Assembly: GCA_025999255.1 (NCBI GenBank)
Contig: BNXB01000024.1
Location: 1-19,223 of the forward strand
DNA from: Bacteroidia bacterium
GTDB taxonomy: Bacteria; Bacteroidota; Bacteroidia; Bacteroidales; Azobacteroidaceae
Direction of reading: 5' to 3'
DNA: 19,223 nt
Positions within the stretch are counted from its first letter, which is position 1; each line of letters starts with the position of its first letter. The position numbers and the translations under genes are program-made. Shown piece by piece: positions 1 to 7,751 of this stretch. Under the pieces are notes generated by a model. That model ran no database searches and was not told the origin of the DNA. It worked only from the letters and a program-made list of their open reading frames with translations.

Positions 1-127
1 AGGAAGAAATAGAAGAAACTCTGACGGAGGTCTTTGCCGGACAATTCCGGATTGAAAATCGTAGTTTGTTACAATTGGACATGGAGAGTTCCGTCATCGG
101 TACCCCTAATTTTGCATTGAATGAAAT
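1..127. repeat. Terminal direct repeat, left copy
   Basis: Bases 1-127 are identical to 19097-19223, in the same orientation, inside nadK. An exact 127-base end overlap is the mark of a contig that closes on itself; the non-redundant length is 19,096 bp. Confidence 0.97.
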
Positions 128-560
128 TGCAATATTGAAGCGCGATACATCGTCTATGATTACGATTCATGCGTTTATTGACGGCGATTTTCTGAATACT
201 TATCTGGCCGACGGACTGTTGGTTGCTACTCCTACCGGTTCGACAGCCTACTCCATGAGTGTCAATGGCCCTATTATTGTCCCTCAGGCCGACAACCTGG
301 CGCTCTCGCCCGTAGCCCCACATTCACTGAATGTCCGGCCATTGGTTATTCCTGCCGATTCCCATATCAGTTTACGGGTTGAGGCCAGAAGTCGTACCTT
401 TTTGGTAGCATTAGACGGAAGATCCGCCGTATTGCCTACCGGTTCCGAATTGAACATATCCAAAGCGGATTTTACCATATCAGTCGTCAAACGATTGAAT
501 CATACTTTTTATCAGACTTTAAGGCAAAAGCTATTTTGGGGGAATGATTACAGATCGTGA
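1..560 (+). CDS. nadK: NAD kinase, C-terminal part (gene cut by window edge)
   Basis: This is the 3' part of an ATP-NAD kinase, which phosphorylates NAD to NADP in the cytoplasm. The frame is open from base 3 with no start in the window; the TTG at 66 is internal. Visible family motifs are NEIAI (substrate-binding Asn-Glu), the TPTGSTAYSMS loop, and ALDGR near the end. The missing N-terminus with the GGDGT motif lies at 18781-19223 at the other end of the window, and the two parts join in frame through the shared 127 bp to give 291 residues, a normal family length. It ends 24 bp before the convergent stop of the TonB receptor gene, and no terminator hairpin is evident between them. The family call is very safe; only the physical continuity across the window ends is inferred. 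Confidence 0.95.
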   Translation, partial: EEIEETLTEVFAGQFRIENRSLLQLDMESSVIGTPNFALNEIAILKRDTSSMITIHAFIDGDFLNTYLADGLLVATPTGSTAYSMSVNGPIIVPQADNLALSPVAPHSLNVRPLVIPADSHISLRVEARSRTFLVALDGRSAVLPTGSELNISKADFTISVVKRLNHTFYQTLRQKLFWGNDYRS

Positions 561-584
561 AATATCAGATAATCATTTTATTTT

Positions 585-2696
585 TCACCTGATTGTGTAA
601 CTGATACCTCCGCTTAGCCAAAATCCGGGAGTCGGAACATTCCCCCAATCGAAATAATGCGTATCGTACAGATTGTTTGCACTGAGATGCAGATTCCAGT
701 CTTCCCAATGATAATCCAGCCGGAGATCGAGTGTCGAAAATGCCGGATATGATTCCCGGATTCCCGTACCTACGTAATTTTCATATTTTTCGTAATCGCC
801 CATCCGCTTCTGCAACCTGAAATACCAATTAGCCGAAAAATTGCCTGTTATTTTGTGATTGAAGCCGATAATCAATTTATCCCGTAAATAATTTATAGCA
901 TTGGCTGACTCGGAAATCGTTCCTCCTGCATCGAATTCCTGAAACAAGCGGGTATAGGCAACCGACAAGGAAGATTTATCGCCCAGGGCATTTAATATGC
1001 TGTATAAACGTAAACGAACGGAGGCATCTACCCCTTGTGTGTTGACTTCTGTGATATTGGACGATTGGGGTTTATCCGCCGGATTCAACCGGATCCAGTC
1101 GATCAGATTACGTCCCCGGAGAAGAAATCCGGTCAACTTGGCGTCTATCAATGAGTGGGTATATCCAAAACTGATATCGGCCGATTCTGATTTTTCAGGT
1201 AACAGATTTTCGTTAGCCTGGTGGGTAGCCGTGTTGTAATATAGCTCGGTGAATGTCGGCATACGGGTAGATTTACTCCACGAGCTTGCTATTTTAAAAG
1301 CATCGATTGGACGGTACGATGCGCTAAGCGACGGATAAAAGCCATAATCGCCGCTTTTAAAAGTGTTGTGATTCATCAGGACGCCTGCCGAAAATAGCCA
1401 TTGTTCAAATCGCATGGTATGTTCAAGAGTAAGGCTGGTGTTTATACGATCGTCATAAGCGGTGTAATGTCCATCCGGTTTGTCCATTTTTTTCCCCAGT
1501 TTGCTGCTCAACATGTCTTCTTTGCGCCATTCGCCACCCAGGCCTGTTACACCGAGTTTCGAAGTATATTGCAGGACGAGGTTTCCGCCGTAGGTATCTC
1601 CACGATGATAATTCCGCTCCCAGGGAATATCTTTTATCAGGTCGAACTGGTCGAGGTGCCGGTTCCAGTAAATTACAGGAATGAGCTTCAGTGTAGATGT
1701 GCCGAATTGTCCTTTGACGGCTCCGTTGTATGAACTTGTATGTTCGTACTGATCAGGCCAGGCCGGTGTATAAAACGAATTGGCGCCATATTTTTTGTTG
1801 TTATATCCAAGTAAGATATCGATTTTCGATCGGTTTGGCCATTCCAAGTTACTTTGCCAAAGAATATTATAGATGTCGTAATCGGTATTGTGCGTATAAT
1901 TGAGCAAAGTATCGACATATCCGTTCAATATTGAAACCCGGTATTTACCGGTTTGGGTACGGTCGGTAAAACCGTCCGAAGCTTTGTGCCCGACCGACAG
2001 GCTGTGTGTTGCAATACCGGTTTGTGTTACGCCTCGGATTTCGATTTCCTTCAGGTTGTACATACCCGATTCAATAGACGCGAAAACTTTTTCGTATATT
2101 TTCTTTTTAGTAATGATGTTGATACCTCCGGAGAAAGCGCTTGCTCCATAGATTAGAGCCGAAGGACCCTGAACAATTTCGATGCGTTCGATGTCGGAAA
2201 GATTAATGGGAAGATCTAAACTGTAATGTCCGGTTTGAGGATTGGAGAAGTTGATGCCGTTAATGAGAATTGCTGTTTGGTCGAAAGAACCGCCGCGGAT
2301 GGAAACGTCTGCCTGGACTCCGCGTCCGCCTCGCTGAAGGATGTCCACATTGGCAACGTAGGATAATAATTCGCCGATACTTCGGACAGGAGCCTGCTCA
2401 ATTTGTTGGCGGGAGATGATAGTCACCGGTTTGGGAGTTTGCGCTACCGGTATTTCAATTCGGGAAGCGGTTACCATAATCTCGTCCAATTCTTTTTCCG
2501 TGATTTTCCCGGAATCCGACATTACAACAGTCGAAGTTTGCGCCGATGTGGTTGTTGAGCCGGCGAATGTTAATACACAACCGGTTATTACACCTATACT
2601 GACAACCTTGTGCATACTGTTGAATACACTGTAGGCCTTTCTTGTAAAGCGCTTAAAGCGATACGCTTTGTTTTTCAAAAACAGTTTTTGTTTCAT
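585..2696 (-). CDS. TonB-dependent outer-membrane receptor
   Basis: A 703-residue outer-membrane receptor that would import a scarce ligand using TonB/ExbBD energy. Residues 1-52 form an unusually long leader: a basic segment of about 28 residues containing FKRFTRKAYSVFNSMHK, then a hydrophobic core and a signal peptidase site near SAQ. Next come a TonB-box-like DEIMVTAS, a plug domain (about 75-195, with DVSIRGGSFDQ, a PQTGH segment and IERIEIVQGPSALIYG), then a 22-strand-type barrel. From memory, the leader and plug style resemble Bacteroidota receptors annotated as BtuB-like, but no cobalamin riboswitch fits in the 95 bp upstream, so the ligand is left open. It does not look like SusC: there is no N-terminal carboxypeptidase-like domain and no SusD neighbour. 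A partial -7-like TATGTTTA lies upstream at 2757-2764. Confidence 0.93.
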   Translation of the reverse strand: MKQKLFLKNKAYRFKRFTRKAYSVFNSMHKVVSIGVITGCVLTFAGSTTTSAQTSTVVMSDSGKITEKELDEIMVTASRIEIPVAQTPKPVTIISRQQIEQAPVRSIGELLSYVANVDILQRGGRGVQADVSIRGGSFDQTAILINGINFSNPQTGHYSLDLPINLSDIERIEIVQGPSALIYGASAFSGGINIITKKKIYEKVFASIESGMYNLKEIEIRGVTQTGIATHSLSVGHKASDGFTDRTQTGKYRVSILNGYVDTLLNYTHNTDYDIYNILWQSNLEWPNRSKIDILLGYNNKKYGANSFYTPAWPDQYEHTSSYNGAVKGQFGTSTLKLIPVIYWNRHLDQFDLIKDIPWERNYHRGDTYGGNLVLQYTSKLGVTGLGGEWRKEDMLSSKLGKKMDKPDGHYTAYDDRINTSLTLEHTMRFEQWLFSAGVLMNHNTFKSGDYGFYPSLSASYRPIDAFKIASSWSKSTRMPTFTELYYNTATHQANENLLPEKSESADISFGYTHSLIDAKLTGFLLRGRNLIDWIRLNPADKPQSSNITEVNTQGVDASVRLRLYSILNALGDKSSLSVAYTRLFQEFDAGGTISESANAINYLRDKLIIGFNHKITGNFSANWYFRLQKRMGDYEKYENYVGTGIRESYPAFSTLDLRLDYHWEDWNLHLSANNLYDTHYFDWGNVPTPGFWLSGGISYTIR

Positions 2697-2727
2697 AAAA
2701 TAAATTTTAATAGTTCATAAAATATAT

Positions 2728-2755
2728 GGAATGGTCCTTTAATTAAAGACATTCC
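2728..2755. terminator. Imperfect hairpin between coiled-coil gene and TonB receptor
   Basis: GGAATG at 2728-2733 pairs with CATTCC at 2750-2755, and the interior around CTTTAATTAAAG is itself palindromic, giving a stem interrupted by small bulges. On the minus strand it lies 37 bp after the stop of the coiled-coil gene and upstream of the receptor start. It is followed by an AT-rich stretch but not a clean U-tract, so it may be a weak terminator or a regulatory hairpin in the receptor leader. Confidence 0.35.
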
Positions 2756-2791
2756 TTAAACATAAAATATACCTGAAATATGTCTGATGAT

Positions 2792-3670
2792 TTATTTTTC
2801 CAGTTTGAAGGATTGTGATCCGATTCGATTTCCGTCAACAAAGATATCAACCCGATAAGTACCTGGTGAAAGAAATTCCTCGATTTTCCAATACATTGAT
2901 GCGGGATACTCTTCTCCGGAATATTCGATTATTCGTTTGATGGAATAATTGATTTCTTTATTTTCATATAGGAAAATATCTCTCCTGTTCTTGACCAATA
3001 CATCATCATCCGGTTTTTGTATTCGGATGTAAACTGTTTTTTCTCCGGTAGAAGCCGTGATATTTTTATTGATGGTAAAACTGATGGCAATTTGATCCAT
3101 CTTATTGATTTTGTTGGTTTGTTTGTTTTTATTGTTGATACCGGTTATCACAATATTACTTGCGTCTAATTTGGAAGCCAGGGTTACAGTAGCCGTCAAT
3201 TCTTCATTTTTCTTTGAAAGTTGGGACGCTGTTTGAGTTGCCTGTTGATATTTTGCTGTTACTTCTTTGTTTTCATTAGTCAGCTTTTGATTCAATCTGT
3301 TGAGGGAATCTATTTGTTGAACATAACCCCTCATGATTTTCCTCAGGGTTTCCAACTCTTTCTTCAACCTGTTGATCTCGGCGATGTTGGTTGATTTTAC
3401 CGTACGTAATTCTTCCTGTAACCGTTGAACTTTTAGCTGTTCGGTTTCCAATTTTGCAATTAAGGAATCATTGTTGATTGAAAATTTATAACCTTCATAA
3501 TCAAGAGATAACTGGTTGTATTCATCTTCCAGCTCCTGCTTATCCAATTCGGATTGCTCGACAAATAAACTCATCTGCTTTTTTTGTTGCAGAATAAAAT
3601 AAACACCAATGCCTATAATTAATACCAGCACTGCAATGATTACAATCCAAAGCGTTTGTTTGCTCTTCAT
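2792..3670 (-). CDS. Membrane-anchored coiled-coil protein of unknown function
   Basis: A protein of 292 residues if translation starts at the ATG at 3670. The frame is open upstream to 3730, but that stretch contains the predicted promoter, so the later start is preferred. Residues 7-28 form one transmembrane helix after a short basic N-terminus. About 36-165 is a long charged coiled coil rich in Glu, Lys, Leu and Gln. The C-terminal 100 or so residues look like a beta-rich domain, with alternating hydrophobics and a final strand DIFVDGNRIGSQSF. The expected topology is N-in with the coil and C-terminal domain in the periplasm. Such proteins are often mislabelled as chromosome-segregation ATPases because of the coil, but no ATPase motif is present. 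It has its own promoter and is probably monocistronic or weakly coupled to the receptor gene. Confidence 0.8.
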   Translation of the reverse strand: MKSKQTLWIVIIAVLVLIIGIGVYFILQQKKQMSLFVEQSELDKQELEDEYNQLSLDYEGYKFSINNDSLIAKLETEQLKVQRLQEELRTVKSTNIAEINRLKKELETLRKIMRGYVQQIDSLNRLNQKLTNENKEVTAKYQQATQTASQLSKKNEELTATVTLASKLDASNIVITGINNKNKQTNKINKMDQIAISFTINKNITASTGEKTVYIRIQKPDDDVLVKNRRDIFLYENKEINYSIKRIIEYSGEEYPASMYWKIEEFLSPGTYRVDIFVDGNRIGSQSFKLEK

Positions 3671-3699
3671 AATATGCTTTTTTCTTGCAATTGACGGTA

Positions 3700-3731
3700 C
3701 AAAAGTAACGCTTATCAGCCGATAGTGCAAA
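3700..3731 (-). promoter_or_regulatory. Bacteroidota-type promoter of the coiled-coil gene
   Basis: On the minus strand TTTG (3731-3728), a 20-bp spacer, then TACTTTTG (3707-3700) match the Bacteroidota sigma consensus TTTG-N19-21-TAnnTTTG. Transcription would begin near 3694, about 24 bp before the ATG at 3670. The -33 TTTG overlaps the T-run of the hairpin at 3733-3756. Confidence 0.8.
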
Positions 3732-3732
3732 A

Positions 3733-3756
3733 AAAAAGCGGTGAAAGCCGCTTTTT
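3733..3756 (-). terminator. Rho-independent terminator upstream of the coiled-coil gene
   Basis: AAAAAGCGG (3733-3741) and CCGCTTTTT (3748-3756) form a perfect 9-bp stem with a 6-nt loop. On the minus strand the stem is followed by an uninterrupted run of T. It would stop read-through from the tRNA-His side just before the next promoter. It has a shorter T-tail on the plus strand, where no upstream gene needs it. Confidence 0.8.
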
Positions 3757-3766
3757 AAATGAAAAG

Positions 3767-3827
3767 AATGAAGGAAATGAAAAAAATAGGCTTTGTACGA
3801 AACAATTATTTTTTCATTTCCTTCATT
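3767..3827. repeat. Perfect 19-bp inverted repeat with 23-nt spacer
   Basis: The segment 3767-3785 and its exact reverse complement TTTTTTCATTTCCTTCATT (3809-3827) form a 19-bp stem, purine-rich on one arm and pyrimidine-rich on the other. It lies between two terminator-like hairpins, downstream of tRNA-His on the minus strand. It could be a backup terminator or part of an unannotated RNA. No protein-coding potential is evident in it. Confidence 0.75.
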
Positions 3828-3859
3828 TAATCATCATTTTCTGATGACCTTTTAACTAA

Positions 3860-3895
3860 AAAAAGAAAGCATCCTTTTGGGGACACCTTCTTTTT
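3860..3895 (-). terminator. Terminator of tRNA-His
   Basis: A 15-bp stem (3860-3874 with 3881-3895, including three G-U pairs in the minus-strand RNA) with a 6-nt loop is followed on the minus strand by a run of T. It begins about 10 bp after the 3' end of tRNA-His, where an intrinsic terminator would be expected. Confidence 0.8.
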
Positions 3896-3904
3896 TACTT
3901 TAGG

Positions 3905-3979
3905 GGTGGAAGATCGGGTTCGAACCGACGACCCTCAGAACCACAATCTGATGCTCTAACCAACTGAGCTACAACCACC
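3905..3979 (-). tRNA. tRNA-His (GTG anticodon)
   Basis: On the minus strand the cloverleaf reads as follows: D arm GCTC...GAGC; anticodon stem TCAGA/TCTGA with loop TTGTGGT, giving anticodon GTG; T arm GTCGG-TTCGAAC-CCGAT; acceptor GTGGTTG with CTTCCAC. A G is encoded at position -1 (3979) opposite C73 (3905), the identity feature of tRNA-His. CCA is not encoded (the genome reads CCT after C73) and must be added post-transcriptionally. Acceptor positions 5-68 and 6-67 are apparent T-T mismatches. It has its own promoter and terminator. Confidence 0.95.
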
Positions 3980-3985
3980 ATGTGT

Positions 3986-4003
3986 CAATTGAAGTTTCAA
4001 TTG
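3986..4003. repeat. Inverted repeat in the tRNA-His leader
   Basis: CAATTGAA-GT-TTCAATTG is a perfect 8-bp inverted repeat with a 2-bp centre. It sits exactly between the predicted start of transcription (about 4003) and the tRNA 5' end (3979). It could be an operator or a structure in the precursor leader that guides RNase P. Confidence 0.6.
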
Positions 4004-4008
4004 CGCTG

Positions 4009-4039
4009 CAAATTTACAATATTTCTTGTATTTTACAAA
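4009..4039 (-). promoter_or_regulatory. Bacteroidota-type promoter of tRNA-His
   Basis: On the minus strand TTTG (4039-4036), a 19-bp spacer and TAAATTTG (4016-4009) give an exact match to TTTG-N19-21-TAnnTTTG. Initiation would be near 4003, leaving a leader of about 24 nt before the mature tRNA. Confidence 0.85.
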
Positions 4040-4079
4040 GTTTTTGAACAAAAATAATTCGTTTAGAACTTGTACAATC

Positions 4080-4961
4080 CTATTTGTAAATAGCTTTTTT
4101 ACCGGCTAACAAGGTATTTTTCATCAAAGAAACAATAGTCATAGGTCCTACTCCTCCCGGAACCGGGGTAATATAGGAGCATTTTGGTGCGACTTCATCG
4201 AATTTCACATCTCCGGTTAGTTTGAAGCCGGATTTTGTCTTGTCCGAAGGTACCCGTGTCGTTCCGACATCGATTATAATAGCTCCTTCTTTCACCATAT
4301 CCGCTCTTACAAATTCGGGAGAACCCAAAGCTGCAATAATAATATCTGCCTGCAGGCAATATTCTTTGATATTTTTTGTGCGACTATGGCAAACGGTTAC
4401 GGTACTATCGCCGGGATAAGCTTTCTGCATCATTAACGAAGCCATCGGTTTGCCTACGATATTGCTTCTTCCCAGGATTACACAATGTTTGCCGGAGGTT
4501 TCAATGTTATAGCGTTTTAGTAATTCCAGTATTCCTGCCGGCGTAGCGGAAACAAAACAGGGTAATCCGATGGACATACGGCCTACGTTGATCGGGTGAA
4601 AACCATCGACATCCTTCCGGTAATCAATAGTTTCGATCACTTTTTGCTCGGATATATGTTTGGGTAGAGGTAGTTGTACAATAAAACCATCCACATCGGG
4701 ATTATTATTCAACTCGATTACTTTTTTCAGTAATTCTTCTTCTGTTACATTATTCTCATAACGTATCAATGAAGATTTGAAACCGACTTCTTCACAGGTT
4801 TTCACTTTGCTGGCAACGTAAGTTTCACTACCCCCGTCGTGTCCTACAAGGATTGCCGCCAAATGAGGAATTTTACCTCCTGAAGCTTTTATTTGCTTGA
4901 CTTCGGCTGCAATTTCCAACTTTATTTGCGCCGAGATAGCTTTTCCGTCTATTAATTCCAT
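4080..4961 (-). CDS. folD: Bifunctional methylenetetrahydrofolate dehydrogenase/cyclohydrolase
   Basis: A 293-residue cytoplasmic FolD, which interconverts 5,10-methylene-THF and 10-formyl-THF with NADP and so supplies one-carbon units for purines and formyl-Met. Seen: [14 protein letters not shown] with the catalytic Tyr48 and Lys52, [39 protein letters not shown] for the dinucleotide-binding region, and the C-terminal [10 protein letters not shown] signature. The length is normal for the family and nothing is missing. It starts 14 bp after the ffh stop on the same strand, so the two are almost certainly co-transcribed. The tRNA-His promoter begins shortly after its stop. Confidence 0.97.
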   Translation of the reverse strand: MELIDGKAISAQIKLEIAAEVKQIKASGGKIPHLAAILVGHDGGSETYVASKVKTCEEVGFKSSLIRYENNVTEEELLKKVIELNNNPDVDGFIVQLPLPKHISEQKVIETIDYRKDVDGFHPINVGRMSIGLPCFVSATPAGILELLKRYNIETSGKHCVILGRSNIVGKPMASLMMQKAYPGDSTVTVCHSRTKNIKEYCLQADIIIAALGSPEFVRADMVKEGAIIIDVGTTRVPSDKTKSGFKLTGDVKFDEVAPKCSYITPVPGGVGPMTIVSLMKNTLLAGKKAIYK

Positions 4962-4975
4962 GTTTTAATCATTAA

Positions 4976-6304
4976 TTATCTTCTCCTCGGCACCATCCCT
5001 TTTCCAAGAAATTTAGATCCACCGGTAACCATTTTCATCATTTTACGGGTTTCGTCGAATTGTTTTAACAATTTATTGACTTCCACCACGCTGGTACCGC
5101 TACCTTTGGCGATACGGGCACGCCGTGAACCGTTCAGGATTGCCGGATTAGTACGTTCTTCCGGAGTCATGGAATAAATGATCGCTTCAATGCTTTTGAA
5201 GGCGTCATCATCGATGTCCACATCTTTCAAAGCCTTTCCTACTCCCGGAATCATGGATGCCAGATCTTTCAAGTTACCCATTTTTTTAATCTGGTGGATT
5301 TGAGACAGGAAGTCGTTGAAATCGAATAGGTTTTTAGCCAATTTACGTTGCAAACGTTTGGCTTCCTCTTCATCATATTGCTCCTGGGCTTTTTCTACCA
5401 ACGAAACGATATCTCCCATACCAAGTATCCGGTCGGCCATACGTTTTGGGTGGAAAGGATCGATAGCATCCAGTTTTTCGCCTGTACCGACAAATTTGAT
5501 AGGCTTATCGACAACCGTACGAATAGAAAGTGCGGCTCCACCCCGGGTATCTCCGTCTAATTTGGTCAATACAACGCCATTGAAGTCCAGGCGGTCATTG
5601 AATTCTTTGGCAGTGTTTACAGCGTCCTGACCGGTCATTGAATCAACCACGAACAGAATTTCGTGCGGATTGATAGCAGTTTTGATTGCTGCAATTTCGG
5701 TCATCATTTGTTCATCGATAGCCAAGCGACCGGCAGTATCGACAATAACGACATCATTGCCATTTTGTTTGGCGTGTTTGATGGCATTCTGAGCGATTTG
5801 AACCGGATTTTTATTTTCTTCTTCAGTGTAAACAGGAACTTCTATTTGTTCTCCGAGAACTTTCAACTGTTCGATAGCTGCCGGACGATATACGTCACAA
5901 GCTGTCAGTAAAGGTTTTTTACCTTTCTTTTCTTTTAACATTTTGGCCAGCTTTCCGGAGAATGTCGTTTTTCCGGAACCTTGTAAACCCGACATTAATA
6001 TGACGGCAGGAGTTCCTTTCAGGTTGATTTCCGCCGTTTCACCACCCATCAACTGAGCTAATTCGTCGTGGACGATTTTGACCATTAATTCATTGGGCTT
6101 GACTGCTGTAAGTACATTTTGTCCGATTGCCTTTTCTTTGACCGTATCGGTGAAGTTTTTAGCGACTTTGTAATTTACGTCGGCATCCAGTAAAGCTTTG
6201 CGTACGTCCTTAAGTGTTTCTGCAACATTGATTTCAGTGATTTTCCCTTCACCTTTCAACAGTTTAAACGATCGTTCTAACCTGTCACTTAAATTTTCAA
6301 ACAT
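4976..6304 (-). CDS. ffh: Signal recognition particle GTPase Ffh
   Basis: A 442-residue SRP54 homologue that binds 4.5S RNA and signal sequences and docks nascent membrane proteins to FtsY. Domain order: N helical bundle (1-95); G domain with the P-loop GLQGSGKTT (106-114), DTAGR (189-193) and [10 protein letters not shown] (247-256); then the methionine-rich M domain (about 295-440), containing the RNA-binding [11 protein letters not shown] segment and ending GKGMVPRRR. Length and motifs are those of a normal functional Ffh. It is the first gene of the ffh-folD pair. A TATCTTTG -7 element lies 29 bp before the ATG. Confidence 0.97.
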   Translation of the reverse strand: MFENLSDRLERSFKLLKGEGKITEINVAETLKDVRKALLDADVNYKVAKNFTDTVKEKAIGQNVLTAVKPNELMVKIVHDELAQLMGGETAEINLKGTPAVILMSGLQGSGKTTFSGKLAKMLKEKKGKKPLLTACDVYRPAAIEQLKVLGEQIEVPVYTEEENKNPVQIAQNAIKHAKQNGNDVVIVDTAGRLAIDEQMMTEIAAIKTAINPHEILFVVDSMTGQDAVNTAKEFNDRLDFNGVVLTKLDGDTRGGAALSIRTVVDKPIKFVGTGEKLDAIDPFHPKRMADRILGMGDIVSLVEKAQEQYDEEEAKRLQRKLAKNLFDFNDFLSQIHQIKKMGNLKDLASMIPGVGKALKDVDIDDDAFKSIEAIIYSMTPEERTNPAILNGSRRARIAKGSGTSVVEVNKLLKQFDETRKMMKMVTGGSKFLGKGMVPRRR

Positions 6305-6332
6305 AAAATATCGGATTCTTTAATTCAGGACG

Positions 6333-6340
6333 CAAAGATA
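6333..6340 (-). promoter_or_regulatory. -7 element upstream of ffh-folD
   Basis: TATCTTTG on the minus strand (6340-6333) matches TAnnTTTG. I see no clear TTTG at the proper distance upstream (only a T-run ending TTCG about 23 bp away). The position, 29 bp before the ffh ATG, is right for a promoter. Confidence 0.55.
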
Positions 6341-6408
6341 GCTCATTTGTGCATATAATCGGACGAAAAAGGCAGAAAAAGTTTAAAAGAGTTCTCTTAA
6401 AAAGATAG

Positions 6409-7740
6409 TCAGATTTTCCTGTTTTGCCAATTTCCACGTTTCATATAAATGAAACTCCAAAGTAAAATACATCCCCAATAAAGGGGTTCGGTAGTCCAGC
6501 AGACAGCCAGGGATGCCTTAAGATAGCCGGTAACAAACCACATATAGGAGATATAAACTCCCAGAGTGGCTACCTCGATGAATAAAGCCGTACGGGTATT
6601 TCCCGTACCAGAAACGGAATTGAAGAATACAGTTGAGACGGCAATAAGAGGAAGAGCCGTCAAAATAATATACAGCGACGGAATGGACTCGTTGATTAGT
6701 TCGGTATTTGAAGAATAAACGGATAAAGCCAATTCCGGAAATATTGAAATAGGGATGATGATAATGGCTATTACAGATAAGCTCATGCGCGATATTCGCC
6801 AAAGGAGTGGGATTACTTCACTTTTTTCACCTGCTCCAATGGTATTGCTGACTAAAGTATTGGTAGTCGCTCCAAACGTAAAAATGGGTATTGAAGTTAT
6901 CATGTACAGGCTGCGGATTACATTGGAAATTGCCAGTTGCGTTTCTCCCATATGTTCAATAGCCAGGAAGAAAAAAAGCCAGGTGCCTAACGACAGGAAA
7001 TACTGGATCATCAAAGAAAGTGAAATGTTCAGTATATTTTTGATTACCAATAGATTTTTGAAACAAACAGAGGTAAAGCCATATTTTTTCAGGTCGATGG
7101 TAGTTATTGTGTATATGACGAAAAATAATACGGAAGCGGCTTCGGAAGCCACAGATGCAATAGCTGCTCCGGTGATTCCCAATTCAGGGAATCCCCAATT
7201 CCCGAAGATCAACAGATAATCCAATATTACGTTTACCGATCCCATCAATATTGCATTGAAAGATAGTACTTTTGTATTGGTAATTCCTACATAAAATGCC
7301 CGGAACATAACGTTGATCACAGAAAAAAAGAGTCCGTAAATACGCCAGTCCAGATACTTGGAAGCAGCTTCCAGAACATTTTTTGAGCTCAGGAGACTGC
7401 TTAGGATGTTTTCTGAGAAGGTTCTCGTTAGAAAAAACAACACCAATGCCAGGAGGAATAAGAATAAACATCCGTGTACGACAATTTCACCGATTTTATC
7501 GAAATTTTTTTCCCCGTTCCGCCTGCCGATCAGGATTTGGGAACCGGTACTAAATCCGAAAGCCAACATGAACAAAACAATATAAAAAATCCCGGCAATG
7601 GCCGACGCTCCCAATTCAACTTCCCCGACATGGCCGAGGAAGGCCGTGCTGGTAACCTGTATCAGGTTCTGTACCAACAAAGTCAGAAAAATCGGATAAG
7701 CGACTTTGAATATTTGGGAGTAATTATATTTGTGATTCAT
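6409..7740 (-). CDS. MATE family efflux transporter
   Basis: A 443-residue inner-membrane exporter of the multidrug and toxic compound extrusion family, which expels drugs or metabolites in exchange for Na+ or H+. It shows the expected pseudo-repeat of two six-helix halves. The first half starts at FKVAYPIFLTLLVQNLIQVTSTAFLG, with a QILIGRRNGE loop; the second half starts near ISLSLMIQYFLSLGTWLFFF, with a matching NTLVSNTIGAGE loop. The length is typical. It is last in the operon panD-DUF2156-GNAT-MATE, starting 11 bp after the acetyltransferase stop. The substrate cannot be told from sequence, and a transporter of an endogenous lipid precursor or metabolite is as possible as a drug pump. Confidence 0.92.
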   Translation of the reverse strand: MNHKYNYSQIFKVAYPIFLTLLVQNLIQVTSTAFLGHVGEVELGASAIAGIFYIVLFMLAFGFSTGSQILIGRRNGEKNFDKIGEIVVHGCLFLFLLALVLFFLTRTFSENILSSLLSSKNVLEAASKYLDWRIYGLFFSVINVMFRAFYVGITNTKVLSFNAILMGSVNVILDYLLIFGNWGFPELGITGAAIASVASEAASVLFFVIYTITTIDLKKYGFTSVCFKNLLVIKNILNISLSLMIQYFLSLGTWLFFFLAIEHMGETQLAISNVIRSLYMITSIPIFTFGATTNTLVSNTIGAGEKSEVIPLLWRISRMSLSVIAIIIIPISIFPELALSVYSSNTELINESIPSLYIILTALPLIAVSTVFFNSVSGTGNTRTALFIEVATLGVYISYMWFVTGYLKASLAVCWTTEPLYWGCILLWSFIYMKRGNWQNRKI

Positions 7741-7751
7741 TCAATCAAGCT

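Noticed and set aside
2697..2791. Cobalamin riboswitch upstream of the BtuB-like receptor
   Set aside because: The gap is only 95 bp, AT-rich, and shows no B12-box-like sequence; too short for the known class.
3670..3730. Longer start for the coiled-coil protein at 3730
   Set aside because: The extra 20 codons cover the predicted promoter and leader, and the ATG at 3670 gives a standard membrane-anchor N-terminus.
6380..6405. Terminator between the MATE gene and ffh (AAGAG-TT-CTCTT)
   Set aside because: The stem is only 5 bp of mostly A-T pairs with a 2-nt loop, too weak to call.
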